Positions 1-7,622 of a DNA stretch of 64,000 nt are shown here, one piece after another. Origin of the DNA: Rhodospirillales bacterium (GTDB taxonomy: Bacteria; Pseudomonadota; Alphaproteobacteria; Micavibrionales; Micavibrionaceae). The stretch spans positions 186,001-250,000 of the forward strand of contig JACKIQ010000003.1 of assembly GCA_020638365.1 (NCBI GenBank), read 5' to 3'. The stretch's first letter is position 1, and each line of letters starts with the position of its first letter. The notes beneath the pieces are model-generated. The model made no database searches. It was not told the DNA's origin and saw only the letters and a list, made by a program, of their open reading frames with translations. The position numbers and the translations under genes were made by a program.

Positions 1-17
1 ATCGAGAGAGGATAGTT

Positions 18-839
18 ATGGCTAAACCGTGCATTATCACCGTGGCGTTGTGCGGGTCGGTTCCGCGGAAGGAACATAATCCGGCTGTGCCGATCAGCGC
101 GGCGGAGCAGATCGAATCCGCGCATGAGGCGTTTGAGGCGGGGGCGAGCCTCGCGCATATTCATGCCCGCAATCCCGATCAGAGCCCATCATCGGACCCG
201 GCGTTTTTCGCGCAAGTGCAGGACGGGCTGAAGAAACATTGTCCGGGCATGATTATCCAGTTCTCGACAGGCGGGCGGGGCCGCGCGATGGAAGAGCGCG
301 GGGCGATGCTTTATCTCAAGCCGGACATGGCCTCGCTGGCGACCGGCTCGGTCAACTTCCCGAGCATTGTGTATGCGAACCCTTCGGAGTTGATCGACCA
401 TCTGGCCGACGAGATGATCAAATATGAAGTGAAGCCGGAGATTGAGATTTTCGATTTTCATATGCTTTATAATGCCGGAAATCTGGTGGCGCGCGGATTG
501 CTCAAGCCGCCTGTGCATGTGCAGTTCGTGTTTGGGGTTAAGAATGCGTTGCCCGCCAAGCGGAGGCTGCTGGAATTTTATCTGGAGGAGTTGCCGCGTG
601 TTCTGCCCGGTGCGACGTGGACGGCGGCGGGGATCGGCAAGATGCAGCTCGAAGTGAATCGCTGGTGTCTTGAGTTGGGTGGGCATTGCCGCACGGGGCT
701 GGAGGATAATATCCGTATGGATGCGGCTACGCTGGCGCCTTCGAACGCCGCACTGGTCAAGCGTCTGGCAGAGCTTTGCGGGGACTATGGGCGGCGGCCC
801 GCGAGCGCGGAAGAGGCGAGAGGGATTTTGGGATTTTAA
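18..839 (+). CDS. BKACE-family beta-keto acid cleavage enzyme (DUF849)
   Basis: A 273-residue cytosolic protein of the 3-keto-5-aminohexanoate cleavage (Kce/BKACE) family. These Zn-dependent TIM-barrel enzymes condense a beta-keto acid with acetyl-CoA to give acetoacetate and a new CoA ester. Seen in the sequence: the HIHAR metal-binding His pair near residue 48, the FSTGGRG strand end around residue 83, and the late TGLEDN motif that is typical of the family. Length is close to the usual 270-310. The start is ATG at 18 with GAGAGGATAG just upstream as ribosome binding site. The exact keto-acid substrate cannot be read from the sequence. A stray copy of a family C-terminus lies downstream at 1231-1272. 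Confidence 0.88.
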   Translation: MAKPCIITVALCGSVPRKEHNPAVPISAAEQIESAHEAFEAGASLAHIHARNPDQSPSSDPAFFAQVQDGLKKHCPGMIIQFSTGGRGRAMEERGAMLYLKPDMASLATGSVNFPSIVYANPSELIDHLADEMIKYEVKPEIEIFDFHMLYNAGNLVARGLLKPPVHVQFVFGVKNALPAKRRLLEFYLEELPRVLPGATWTAAGIGKMQLEVNRWCLELGGHCRTGLEDNIRMDAATLAPSNAALVKRLAELCGDYGRRPASAEEARGILGF

Positions 840-859
840 TTTTTTTAAAGGATATATCT

Positions 860-1225
860 ATGAGAAGTCTATTCGCGCTTGCTTTTCTTGGAGTTTTTAT
901 AATGTCAAATACGGTTTATGCTGAAGAAGCGCTCAACTGTAATATTGGTCCCGCACACAAAAGTATAGGTGAAACAGACTGGCTCGTTTATAGCTGTGGA
1001 AACGAGACGACTCTGGTGTTTGTTTCTGATAAAGGAAGCGCAGCTTTTCCTTTTGTTTTCACGATGATGGTTCAGGAAGACCTTCTTCTCACTACAGGTC
1101 AGGGAAACGGGAGCAAGGAGGCGACTGCTAAAACCTATGAAGTTCTGAAAAAATATACACTTCAGGAACTCGCCTCTTTGATCGAAGAAACAAAAAAAGT
1201 CAGGGAAACGGATCAAAGTCCCTAG
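860..1225 (+). CDS. Small secreted protein of unknown function
   Basis: A 121-residue protein with a clear signal peptide: MRS, a hydrophobic stretch and a VYAEE cleavage site near residue 21. The mature part has two cysteines (NCNIG and YSCGN) that could form a disulfide. The longer reading frame opening at 776 overlaps the BKACE gene, and the ATG at 860 is preceded by AAAGGATATAT, so 860 is the better start. It is AT-richer than the gene upstream and is wedged between that gene and a relic of a second BKACE C-terminus, which suggests a later arrival. I do not recognise the family. Confidence 0.7.
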   Translation: MRSLFALAFLGVFIMSNTVYAEEALNCNIGPAHKSIGETDWLVYSCGNETTLVFVSDKGSAAFPFVFTMMVQEDLLLTTGQGNGSKEATAKTYEVLKKYTLQELASLIEETKKVRETDQSP

Positions 1226-1230
1226 TTAAT

Positions 1231-1272
1231 CAGACAACTGCGCAGGAGGCACGGGAGATTTTGGGGTTGTAG
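1231..1272 (+). pseudogene. Relic of a BKACE C-terminus
   Basis: Reading from 1231 in this frame gives QTTAQEAREILGL and a stop codon. This matches the last residues of the BKACE protein ending at 839 (PASAEEARGILGF and stop). The match is short but aligned at the stop and keeps the A-x-E-A-R-x-I-L-G pattern. The likely explanation is a duplicated or displaced 3' end, split from its gene by the secreted-protein gene. It has no start codon and is not a gene. Confidence 0.5.
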
Positions 1273-1278
1273 TAAAAA

Positions 1279-1707
1279 CTATTTTTTTTGGACATACCCC
1301 GGAATCTTTGAGATGCCTCCGGGTACATGAGTAGTCTGTCCAATTTGTAAATAAGGGCTATTTACAAAGTCTTTTTCAGTTTCAAAAACAACGTAACCAG
1401 CGGAATCAAAAAGGGCACCGGGAAATTTTTCTAAGTTATTGTACCAATCACCAGTTTTTCTATATAGGGAATGTATTGCCCCAACACCCCACTCTTTATT
1501 TAACTTTTTTCCGCTCAAACTTCTTTTTTTAATAGGCTTAGAATTAGATGTCAGTCTAGAGTTTTCCTTCTTTACTTCTTCTTTGTCTAATGATTTTGCA
1601 TTGAGTTTTGCTATCCGCCTTAAAACAGAATTAGGAGAATCTTCAAATGCTCGTGCTTGGCTTTGCAGCCACTTATAAACATCTTCATCAATGCGGATCG
1701 TAGGCAT
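1279..1707 (-). CDS. Ribbon-helix-helix-like N-terminus with a nuclease-associated-type C-terminal domain
   Basis: A 142-residue protein. It opens with MPTIRIDEDVYKWLQ, which resembles the beta strand and first helix of ribbon-helix-helix or SeqA-type DNA-binding proteins. A lysine-rich linker (about 45-75) follows, then a compact domain with WGVGAIHSLYRKTG, FPGALFDSAGYVVF, a conserved SPYLQIG and a GISKIPGY ending. From memory this C-terminal pattern occurs in restriction or HNH-type and other DNA-binding proteins; I could not check it. The ATG at 1707 is chosen over 1815 because TATGAGG sits just before it and the upstream extension looks like unrelated hydrophobic read-through. The gene is AT-rich against gyrB beside it. 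Likely a DNA-binding regulator or accessory. Confidence 0.6.
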   Translation of the reverse strand: MPTIRIDEDVYKWLQSQARAFEDSPNSVLRRIAKLNAKSLDKEEVKKENSRLTSNSKPIKKRSLSGKKLNKEWGVGAIHSLYRKTGDWYNNLEKFPGALFDSAGYVVFETEKDFVNSPYLQIGQTTHVPGGISKIPGYVQKK

Positions 1708-1854
1708 AGAAAACCTCATACAATAAAAAGATAAAACAAAAAATGATATTAGTATAAATAGCTTATTCATTTTAAGGATAAAAACAAAATTGCACGTGCA
1801 ACAAAAATAGCACACTCTGCGTTATTATGAAACAAAAATATCGCTTAAATTCTA

Positions 1855-4410
1855 TTATGCATCAATCCGTGACTTCAGCGCATTGTCCTGAATGAATTCG
1901 CGCCGCGGCTCCACCACGTCGCCCATGAGGGTCGAGAAAATCTCGTCCGCCTTGATGGCATCGTTGACCGTCACCTGCAACAGCGTGCGGGCGTTGGGGT
2001 CGAGCGTGGTTTCACGGAGTTGGTCGGCGTTCATTTCCCCGAGACCCTTGTAACGCTGGACCGAGAGGCCCTTGCGCCCGGCGTCCTGGATGCGGTCGTA
2101 GAAGGCGGCGGGGCCGTTGACCTTGGCCAGCGCCTTATCGCCGTTGAACAATTCCACGGGTCCGGAGAACAGGTCGCGCAGCCATTCGAGAGAGCCGTGC
2201 AGACGCCGCGCGTCGGGCGAGCGGACACGATCAAGCGAGAGGCGGACCGTTTCCTTCACGCCGCGTACGTTATGGTGGAAGGTGTAGCCTTTTTCAGCGG
2301 AGAATTCTCCTTCCCATGTGCGGGCGTTTTCATGTTCGCGTGCGTTCAGGCGTTCGGAAGTGGTCTTGGCGTAGGTTTTTCCGGCTTCCTCGTCGGTGAA
2401 GATCGCCTCGTCAAATGCGCCGGCGATGGCGGCCTGTTCCACCACGCGGCGGTTTCCGGCGCGTTGCGAGAGGGCGTTGATCGAGTGGTGCAGGGTGCGG
2501 GCCTTGGCCAAAAGGTCGCGCAGGTCGTTGCCCGCGCGGGTGTGGCCCTGTGCATCCACGATGCGGATTTCATCAATCGCCGTGTCGATCAGGTAATCTT
2601 CCAGCGCCCGTTCATCCTTGAGATAGAGTTCGCCGCGGTTGCCGCGCTTGACCTTGTAGAGCGGAGGCTGGGCGATGTAGAGATAGCCGCGCTCGATGAC
2701 TTGCGGCATGTAGCGGAAGAAAAAGGTGAGCAGCAGCGTGCGGATGTGCGAACCGTCAACGTCCGCGTCCGTCATGATGATGATTTTGTGATACCGCGCC
2801 TTCTCGATGTCGAACTCGTCCGGCCCGATCGAGGTGCCGAGCGCCGTGATCAGCGTTCCGACCTGTTCGGAGGAGAGCATCTTGTCGAACCGCGCCCGCT
2901 CGACGTTCAGGATTTTACCGCGCAGGGGGAGGATCGCCTGATTATGGCGGTCGCGGGCCATTTTCGCCGTGCCGCCCGCAGAGTCTCCCTCGACGATGAA
3001 GAGTTCGGAGTTCGAAGGGTCTTTCGAATAACAATCCGCCAGCTTTCCGGGCAGATTGGACACATCCATCACGCCCTTGCGGCGGGTCAGATCACGCGCC
3101 TTGCGTGCGGCTTCCCGCGCGGTGGCGGCCTCGACGATCTTGGTGACGATCTGTTTGGATTCTGAGGGGTTTTCCTCCAGCCATGTGCCGAGCTTGTCGG
3201 CGATCGCGGATTCGACGACGGGGCGGACCTCCGAGGAGACCAGCTTGTCTTTCGTCTGGGACGAGAACTTGGGATCGGGAACCTTGACGGAGAGGACGCA
3301 GGTCAGGCCCTCGCGCATGTCTTCGCCGGTCAGCTTGATTTTTTCTTTCTTGAGGATGCCTTTTTCTTCCGCGTATTTCCCGAGGACGCGCGTCAAGGCG
3401 CCGCGGAAGCCCGCGAGGTGCGTTCCGCCGTCACGCTGGGGAATATTGTTGGTAAAGCACAGCATGGTTTCGTGGTAGGCGTCCGTCCATTCCATCGAGG
3501 CTTCGATCGTGATCGAGCTTGAATCGTCGTGGGCCCGGATGCTTATGGGTGGATTGAACAGCGCCTTTTTCGAGCGGTCGAGATACTCAACGAAGCTTTC
3601 GATACCTCCCTCGTAATGAAGGTGAACGGTTTTCCATTCCTCCTCGCTTTCGCTGCGGTTGTCGGACAGGTAGATGTTTACGCCGGAGTTCAGGAAAGCG
3701 AGTTCGCGAAGGCGGTCTTCGAGGGTCTTGAAATCGAAATCCGTCATGGTGAAGGTCGCGGCCGACGGTAGGAACGTGACCTGCGTTCCGTTGCGCTCGT
3801 CTTTTTCAAGATCACGGACGGGTTTGAGCGGAGCGACTGCATCGCCGTTCTTGAAACGGATATACCATTCTTTACCGTCGCGACGGATGTTGAGGTCCAG
3901 AAACTCCGAAAGGGCGTTTACAACGGATACGCCGACTCCGTGCAGACCGCCGGAAACCTTGTAGGAATTCTGGTCGAACTTACCGCCCGCATGGAGCTGC
4001 GTCATAATGACCTGGGCCGCAGAGACGCCTTCCTCGGAGTGAATGTCAACAGGGATGCCCCGTCCGTTATCCCGCACTGTGACGGAACCGTCAGAATTCA
4101 GCATCACGTCAATGCGGTCACAATGCCCGGCAAGCGATTCGTCGATGGCATTGTCCACGACCTCGTAGACCATGTGGTGCAGGCCGGTTCCGTCATCCGT
4201 ATCCCCGATATACATACCGGGACGTTTGCGCACGGCTTCCAGTCCACGTAAAACCTTGATGGAATCCGCGCCGTATTCGCTGCTTTTATCGTCGGCCTTC
4301 TTGTCCTTGGTACTTTTTTTGTTTCCGCCCTTGGCTTTTTTATCTTTTTCATCCATGGGGTTTTCGTTCTTTTCATCCATGGGATTTACTTTCCTTGCTG
4401 ACTCGCTCAT
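1855..4410 (-). CDS. gyrB: DNA gyrase subunit B
   Basis: 851 residues. This is the ATPase subunit of DNA gyrase, which introduces negative supercoils with GyrA. Visible: GHKL ATPase motifs (EVVDNAIDE, the DNGRGIPV loop, GGLHGVGVSVVNAL), the transducer region, the TOPRIM segment (FIVEGDSAGG and DADVDGSHI) and the C-terminal YKGLGEMNADQL typical of GyrB rather than a distant ParE. The start at 4410 has CAGGTGAG upstream. Alternative in-frame ATGs follow at residues 11 and 19, because NPMDEK is repeated. The N-terminus carries an extra lysine-rich stretch of about 45 residues before the conserved SSEYGADSIKVL. The gene stands alone and divergent from the methyltransferase-like gene at 4675. Confidence 0.97.
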   Translation of the reverse strand: MSESARKVNPMDEKNENPMDEKDKKAKGGNKKSTKDKKADDKSSEYGADSIKVLRGLEAVRKRPGMYIGDTDDGTGLHHMVYEVVDNAIDESLAGHCDRIDVMLNSDGSVTVRDNGRGIPVDIHSEEGVSAAQVIMTQLHAGGKFDQNSYKVSGGLHGVGVSVVNALSEFLDLNIRRDGKEWYIRFKNGDAVAPLKPVRDLEKDERNGTQVTFLPSAATFTMTDFDFKTLEDRLRELAFLNSGVNIYLSDNRSESEEEWKTVHLHYEGGIESFVEYLDRSKKALFNPPISIRAHDDSSSITIEASMEWTDAYHETMLCFTNNIPQRDGGTHLAGFRGALTRVLGKYAEEKGILKKEKIKLTGEDMREGLTCVLSVKVPDPKFSSQTKDKLVSSEVRPVVESAIADKLGTWLEENPSESKQIVTKIVEAATAREAARKARDLTRRKGVMDVSNLPGKLADCYSKDPSNSELFIVEGDSAGGTAKMARDRHNQAILPLRGKILNVERARFDKMLSSEQVGTLITALGTSIGPDEFDIEKARYHKIIIMTDADVDGSHIRTLLLTFFFRYMPQVIERGYLYIAQPPLYKVKRGNRGELYLKDERALEDYLIDTAIDEIRIVDAQGHTRAGNDLRDLLAKARTLHHSINALSQRAGNRRVVEQAAIAGAFDEAIFTDEEAGKTYAKTTSERLNAREHENARTWEGEFSAEKGYTFHHNVRGVKETVRLSLDRVRSPDARRLHGSLEWLRDLFSGPVELFNGDKALAKVNGPAAFYDRIQDAGRKGLSVQRYKGLGEMNADQLRETTLDPNARTLLQVTVNDAIKADEIFSTLMGDVVEPRREFIQDNALKSRIDA

Positions 4411-4674
4411 CGTTCAAAAACTCACCTGTACAGATGTCAATAAGAGAAATCCGGCACTGCCTATAGAGCACCGTTTTCATTCGATTTTAGACTACGTTAT
4501 GACCATTAGACTGTATAGCATGGACAGGCGGGGAAAAATAGTCGAAAAGCATTGATTTTACAAGTTTTTAAGCGGGTTAAAGGGGCTGGAAAACAGCGCA
4601 TTTTCAAGGGGTTCAGAAAACCCTCGTCAAGCGGTCGGAAAATTGTCATGTTGTAAGGCGAAAAAGAGGATTTT

Positions 4675-5313
4675 ATGGATATTGATCCTGACACGAATCC
4701 GCCTGAGATTCTCGCTCGCAAAAAAAATGACCAGAGGCTGATGAATGCCGTTCTGGCCCTGTTTCTGGTCGGCTTTCTTGGACATTATGTTCGTCTGTTC
4801 CTTGTATTCGGTGGATTTAACACATTACTCTATGCCTTTCAGGTCGGCCTGATCGCCGTCTTGTTTTTGATCCGGGATTTTCCAAAGAGGACATCGTTGG
4901 AGTCCTATGACTGGTCAATCGCCATAGCGGGGACCTGGGCTCCCTTGCTTTTACGGCCACTTAACTCGCCTGATATTCCTGTCTTTGTCGTTTTGCAGGG
5001 TGCGGGGCTGGTTCTGGCCATAACGGGTTATCTGAGTCTGAACAAGAGCCTTGGCATCGTTCCGGCTTTACGGAGGATCAAGACGCGCGGTTTGTACGGG
5101 TTTGTGCGGCATCCGGTTTATCTCGGCTATCTGGTTTCCTACAGCTCATTCTTTGTGCAGAATTTGAGTGCGCTTAATTCTGTCGTTTACTGCGCTCTGG
5201 TCTGCCTGTGTTTTCTGCGTATCCGGGCCGAGGAAAAATTCCTTCTTCAGAGCGAGGAGTACAGATCGTATACGGAGCAGGTTCGATGGAGGCTTTTGCC
5301 GTACGTATGGTAG
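4675..5313 (+). CDS. Isoprenylcysteine carboxyl methyltransferase (ICMT)-like membrane protein
   Basis: A 212-residue polytopic membrane protein. Four or five hydrophobic segments are followed by the signature of the ICMT / phospholipid N-methyltransferase superfamily: TRGLYGFVRHPVYLGYL (about residues 140-156) and the late RAEEKFL with a tyrosine- and arginine-rich end. The family binds S-adenosylmethionine at the membrane surface. Bacterial members are poorly defined and the substrate here is unknown. The stop codon is directly followed by GTG in the hisC reading frame, so the two genes are probably cotranscribed. GAGGATTTT before the ATG supports the start. Confidence 0.8.
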   Translation: MDIDPDTNPPEILARKKNDQRLMNAVLALFLVGFLGHYVRLFLVFGGFNTLLYAFQVGLIAVLFLIRDFPKRTSLESYDWSIAIAGTWAPLLLRPLNSPDIPVFVVLQGAGLVLAITGYLSLNKSLGIVPALRRIKTRGLYGFVRHPVYLGYLVSYSSFFVQNLSALNSVVYCALVCLCFLRIRAEEKFLLQSEEYRSYTEQVRWRLLPYVW

Positions 5314-5361
5314 GTGCAAAAATCACTTTATTTTTTGCCGCGGTTCTGGCTTGATCGCATC

Positions 5362-6456
5362 ATGACTGGAGCTCTTTTGAAACATGTCCGCGAACATTTC
5401 CGCACGATGGAGGGTTATGTCTCCGCCGGGATGGAAATGACGAAGGATGATACGAAAATCTTCCTGAACGCGAATGAAAATCCTTTTGAACTGCCGGGTC
5501 TGGAGGGGCTTAACCGTTACCCGGAGCCTCAGCCCGCCGCGCTTTTAGAGGCGTTTGCAAAGACTTACGGAGTCGAGAGCGACCAGATTGTAATTACGCG
5601 CGGGGCGGATGAGGCGATTGCCATTTTGATCCGCGTGTTCTGTGAGCCGCATAAGGATTCGGTTATTCTCAATCCTCCGACCTTCGGGATTTACGGTGTG
5701 GATTCGCGGGCGCAACCGGCAAATGTCATTGAGGTGCCTTTGCTCAAGACGCAGGGCACTTATCTTCTGGATGCGGACGGCATTATCAAGGCTGCGAAAA
5801 ATCCGAAGAACGGGGTGAAGCTGGTTTTCCTATGTTCACCGAACAACCCGACGGGCACGTCGTTCTCGCATGAAACGATTTCCGAGATTTGTGAAGCGCT
5901 GGAAGGGCATGCCGTTGTGGTTCTGGATGAAACCTACGCGGAGTTTGCCGAGGTGGGCAGCATGACCGCCGATCTGGAGACTACGCCGAACCTGATTATC
6001 CTGCGCACGCTTTCTAAATCCTATGCGTTTGCAGGGATGCGGATCGGTTGCATGATCGCGGCGGATACTGATTTTATTTCTTTGGTTCGGGCGAAGGCGC
6101 TGGAAACCTATCCTTTGACACGTTTGAGCGTTGAAGCGGCGTTTCATGTTCTTTCGCCGCAGATTCGCGAAATTGCGCATCAGAATATCAAGAAGCTTCT
6201 GGACGAGCGTGATCGGATGCAGGCTGCGCTTGAAAAATCGGATCAGGTGATAACCATCTATCCTTCGGATGCGAATTTCCTGCTGGTCGAGATGAAGGAC
6301 GCGCACGGGTTTTATGAATATGCGAAGACACACAACGTGATTTTGCGAGATTTTTCAGCCAAGCCCGGAACTGAGAATTGCATTCGTTTGTCTATCGGCA
6401 CGCCGGATGAGAACGATACGGTTTTAAAGCTTCTTCAGGATTTTTCGAAGACATAG
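5362..6456 (+). CDS. hisC: Histidinol-phosphate aminotransferase
   Basis: 364 residues, within the normal HisC size. A PLP-dependent fold-type I aminotransferase that converts imidazole-acetol phosphate and glutamate to histidinol phosphate in histidine synthesis; some relatives act on tyrosine or phenylalanine. Seen: the FLNANENPF substrate loop, SPNNPTG, LDETYAEF, and the PLP lysine in LSKSYAFAGMRIG (about Lys219), with a late IRLSIGTP. The frame stays open from a GTG at 5314, but ATG 5362 gives the family-typical N-terminus (LKHVREHFRTMEGY). No other his gene is nearby. Close relatives such as threonine-phosphate decarboxylase cannot be fully excluded. Confidence 0.85.
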   Translation: MTGALLKHVREHFRTMEGYVSAGMEMTKDDTKIFLNANENPFELPGLEGLNRYPEPQPAALLEAFAKTYGVESDQIVITRGADEAIAILIRVFCEPHKDSVILNPPTFGIYGVDSRAQPANVIEVPLLKTQGTYLLDADGIIKAAKNPKNGVKLVFLCSPNNPTGTSFSHETISEICEALEGHAVVVLDETYAEFAEVGSMTADLETTPNLIILRTLSKSYAFAGMRIGCMIAADTDFISLVRAKALETYPLTRLSVEAAFHVLSPQIREIAHQNIKKLLDERDRMQAALEKSDQVITIYPSDANFLLVEMKDAHGFYEYAKTHNVILRDFSAKPGTENCIRLSIGTPDENDTVLKLLQDFSKT

Positions 6457-6478
6457 GTTTTTAATTATGAGGTTTCCG

Positions 6479-7063
6479 ATGAAAAAGACTTTGTTTGCCT
6501 GCACTCTTGCTGCCTTGTCCGTTTGTGCATTTTCCGGTTCTTCTTGGGCGGATTCGCCGCCGGAGACACAGGCGCAAAGCACGCTTGTCCTGCACAGCAC
6601 GAGCCTGAGTATGAATGCCACGATCGACAATAAATATGTCTATAAGGGGTTTGGCTGCGAAGGAGAAAATCTTTCGCCGCAGCTTTCATGGGAAGGCGTT
6701 CCGGCAGAGGCCAAGAGCCTTGCCATTACCTATTACGATCCTGACGCGCCGACCGGCAGCGGCTGGTGGCATTGGACGGTCGTTAATATCCCGACCTCCG
6801 TGAGCGAAATTCCCGAAGGGGCGAGCGGGACCGATGCTATGCCCGCGGGTTCTGTGGAAGGGCGTACGGATTTCGGCGAGTCCAAATTCGGCGGTTCGTG
6901 TCCGCCCGTGGGTGACAAGCCGCACCGCTACTTCCTGACCCTTCATGCGCTGGATGTCGAAAAGCTGGATCTGGACGCGAACGCGTCGGGGGCGCTGGTT
7001 GGTTTTAACCTGAACGCGCACAGCATCGCGCAGGCCCAGATTATGGCGGTTTACGGGCGTTAA
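6479..7063 (+). CDS. YbhB/YbcL-type Raf-kinase-inhibitor-like exported protein
   Basis: A 194-residue protein of the phosphatidylethanolamine-binding (PEBP) superfamily, bacterial YbhB/YbcL branch. A signal peptide (MKKTLFACTLAALS, cleavage near SSWADS) sends it to the periplasm. Family landmarks: FGCEGENLSPQLSW, YDPDAPTGSGWWHW, FGGSCPPVGDKPHRY and a hydrophobic end. The bacterial proteins bind small anions or ligands; the role is not settled. ATG 6479 is chosen over 6467 because TGAGG lies six bases before it and it gives a clean signal peptide. It follows hisC by 22 bases. Confidence 0.88.
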   Translation: MKKTLFACTLAALSVCAFSGSSWADSPPETQAQSTLVLHSTSLSMNATIDNKYVYKGFGCEGENLSPQLSWEGVPAEAKSLAITYYDPDAPTGSGWWHWTVVNIPTSVSEIPEGASGTDAMPAGSVEGRTDFGESKFGGSCPPVGDKPHRYFLTLHALDVEKLDLDANASGALVGFNLNAHSIAQAQIMAVYGR

Positions 7064-7065
7064 TC

Positions 7066-7566
7066 GTGCGTACAAATTTTGTTCCCGTTTTGCTTCTGTT
7101 TTTTTGCTTTCTTAATTTTCCTGTGCTGGCAGATGATAATGATGTTTCCTTAAAGAATAGTAGGCGCATACATCAGCTTGTCGCCGAGTTATTGGAAGTG
7201 GTCGACAAGCGGGTGGAACAAAAGCATCAAGGTAACTTTCCTGGCACCAATGTTGGTTTAATTGGTCCAGTTCAAGATATTCTATCAAATGAAAATGATG
7301 TTGATGTTCTGATGGGGTTTGCAATGGCGCTTAGAGGTTATGAGTGGGCAGGGCCGGAAACTGTAGCAGTTTCTTTTGTTTATGAAACGGCTTGGGGGCA
7401 GGCTGTAAGAAGAATTGAGGAAATTGGTGGGCCAGAAGCCCTTCACAACCTCGAATTAATGAGGATGAGCAGAATGTATGATGGTGCTTATTCGTTGATA
7501 CTGCGAGAAGCAATAGATCGGCTCAAAGCCAAAGAAGAGCAATCAAAATCTCAGAAAACCCCTTGA
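7066..7566 (+). CDS. Secreted protein of unknown function
   Basis: 166 residues, starting at a GTG two bases after the previous stop, with a signal peptide (LLLFFCFLNF, cleavage near VLADDN). The mature part is mostly helical and acidic, contains no cysteines, and has a conserved-looking centre (GYEWAGPETVAVSFVYE) followed by a charged C-terminal helix. It is AT-richer than its neighbours. Tight spacing suggests translation from the YbhB-like gene's message. I do not recognise the family. It might share a periplasmic role with its neighbour, but only position supports that. Confidence 0.6.
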   Translation: MRTNFVPVLLLFFCFLNFPVLADDNDVSLKNSRRIHQLVAELLEVVDKRVEQKHQGNFPGTNVGLIGPVQDILSNENDVDVLMGFAMALRGYEWAGPETVAVSFVYETAWGQAVRRIEEIGGPEALHNLELMRMSRMYDGAYSLILREAIDRLKAKEEQSKSQKTP

Positions 7567-7622
7567 CCTTGAGGTTCTGACCTTCCATAACGTCCTAGAA
7601 AATAACGGAAAAATGCAGGGTT

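Noticed and set aside
2020..3165. Long plus-strand frame of 381 codons inside gyrB
   Set aside because: It is exactly antisense to conserved gyrB codons and reads as Val/Arg/Gly-rich noise with no domain.
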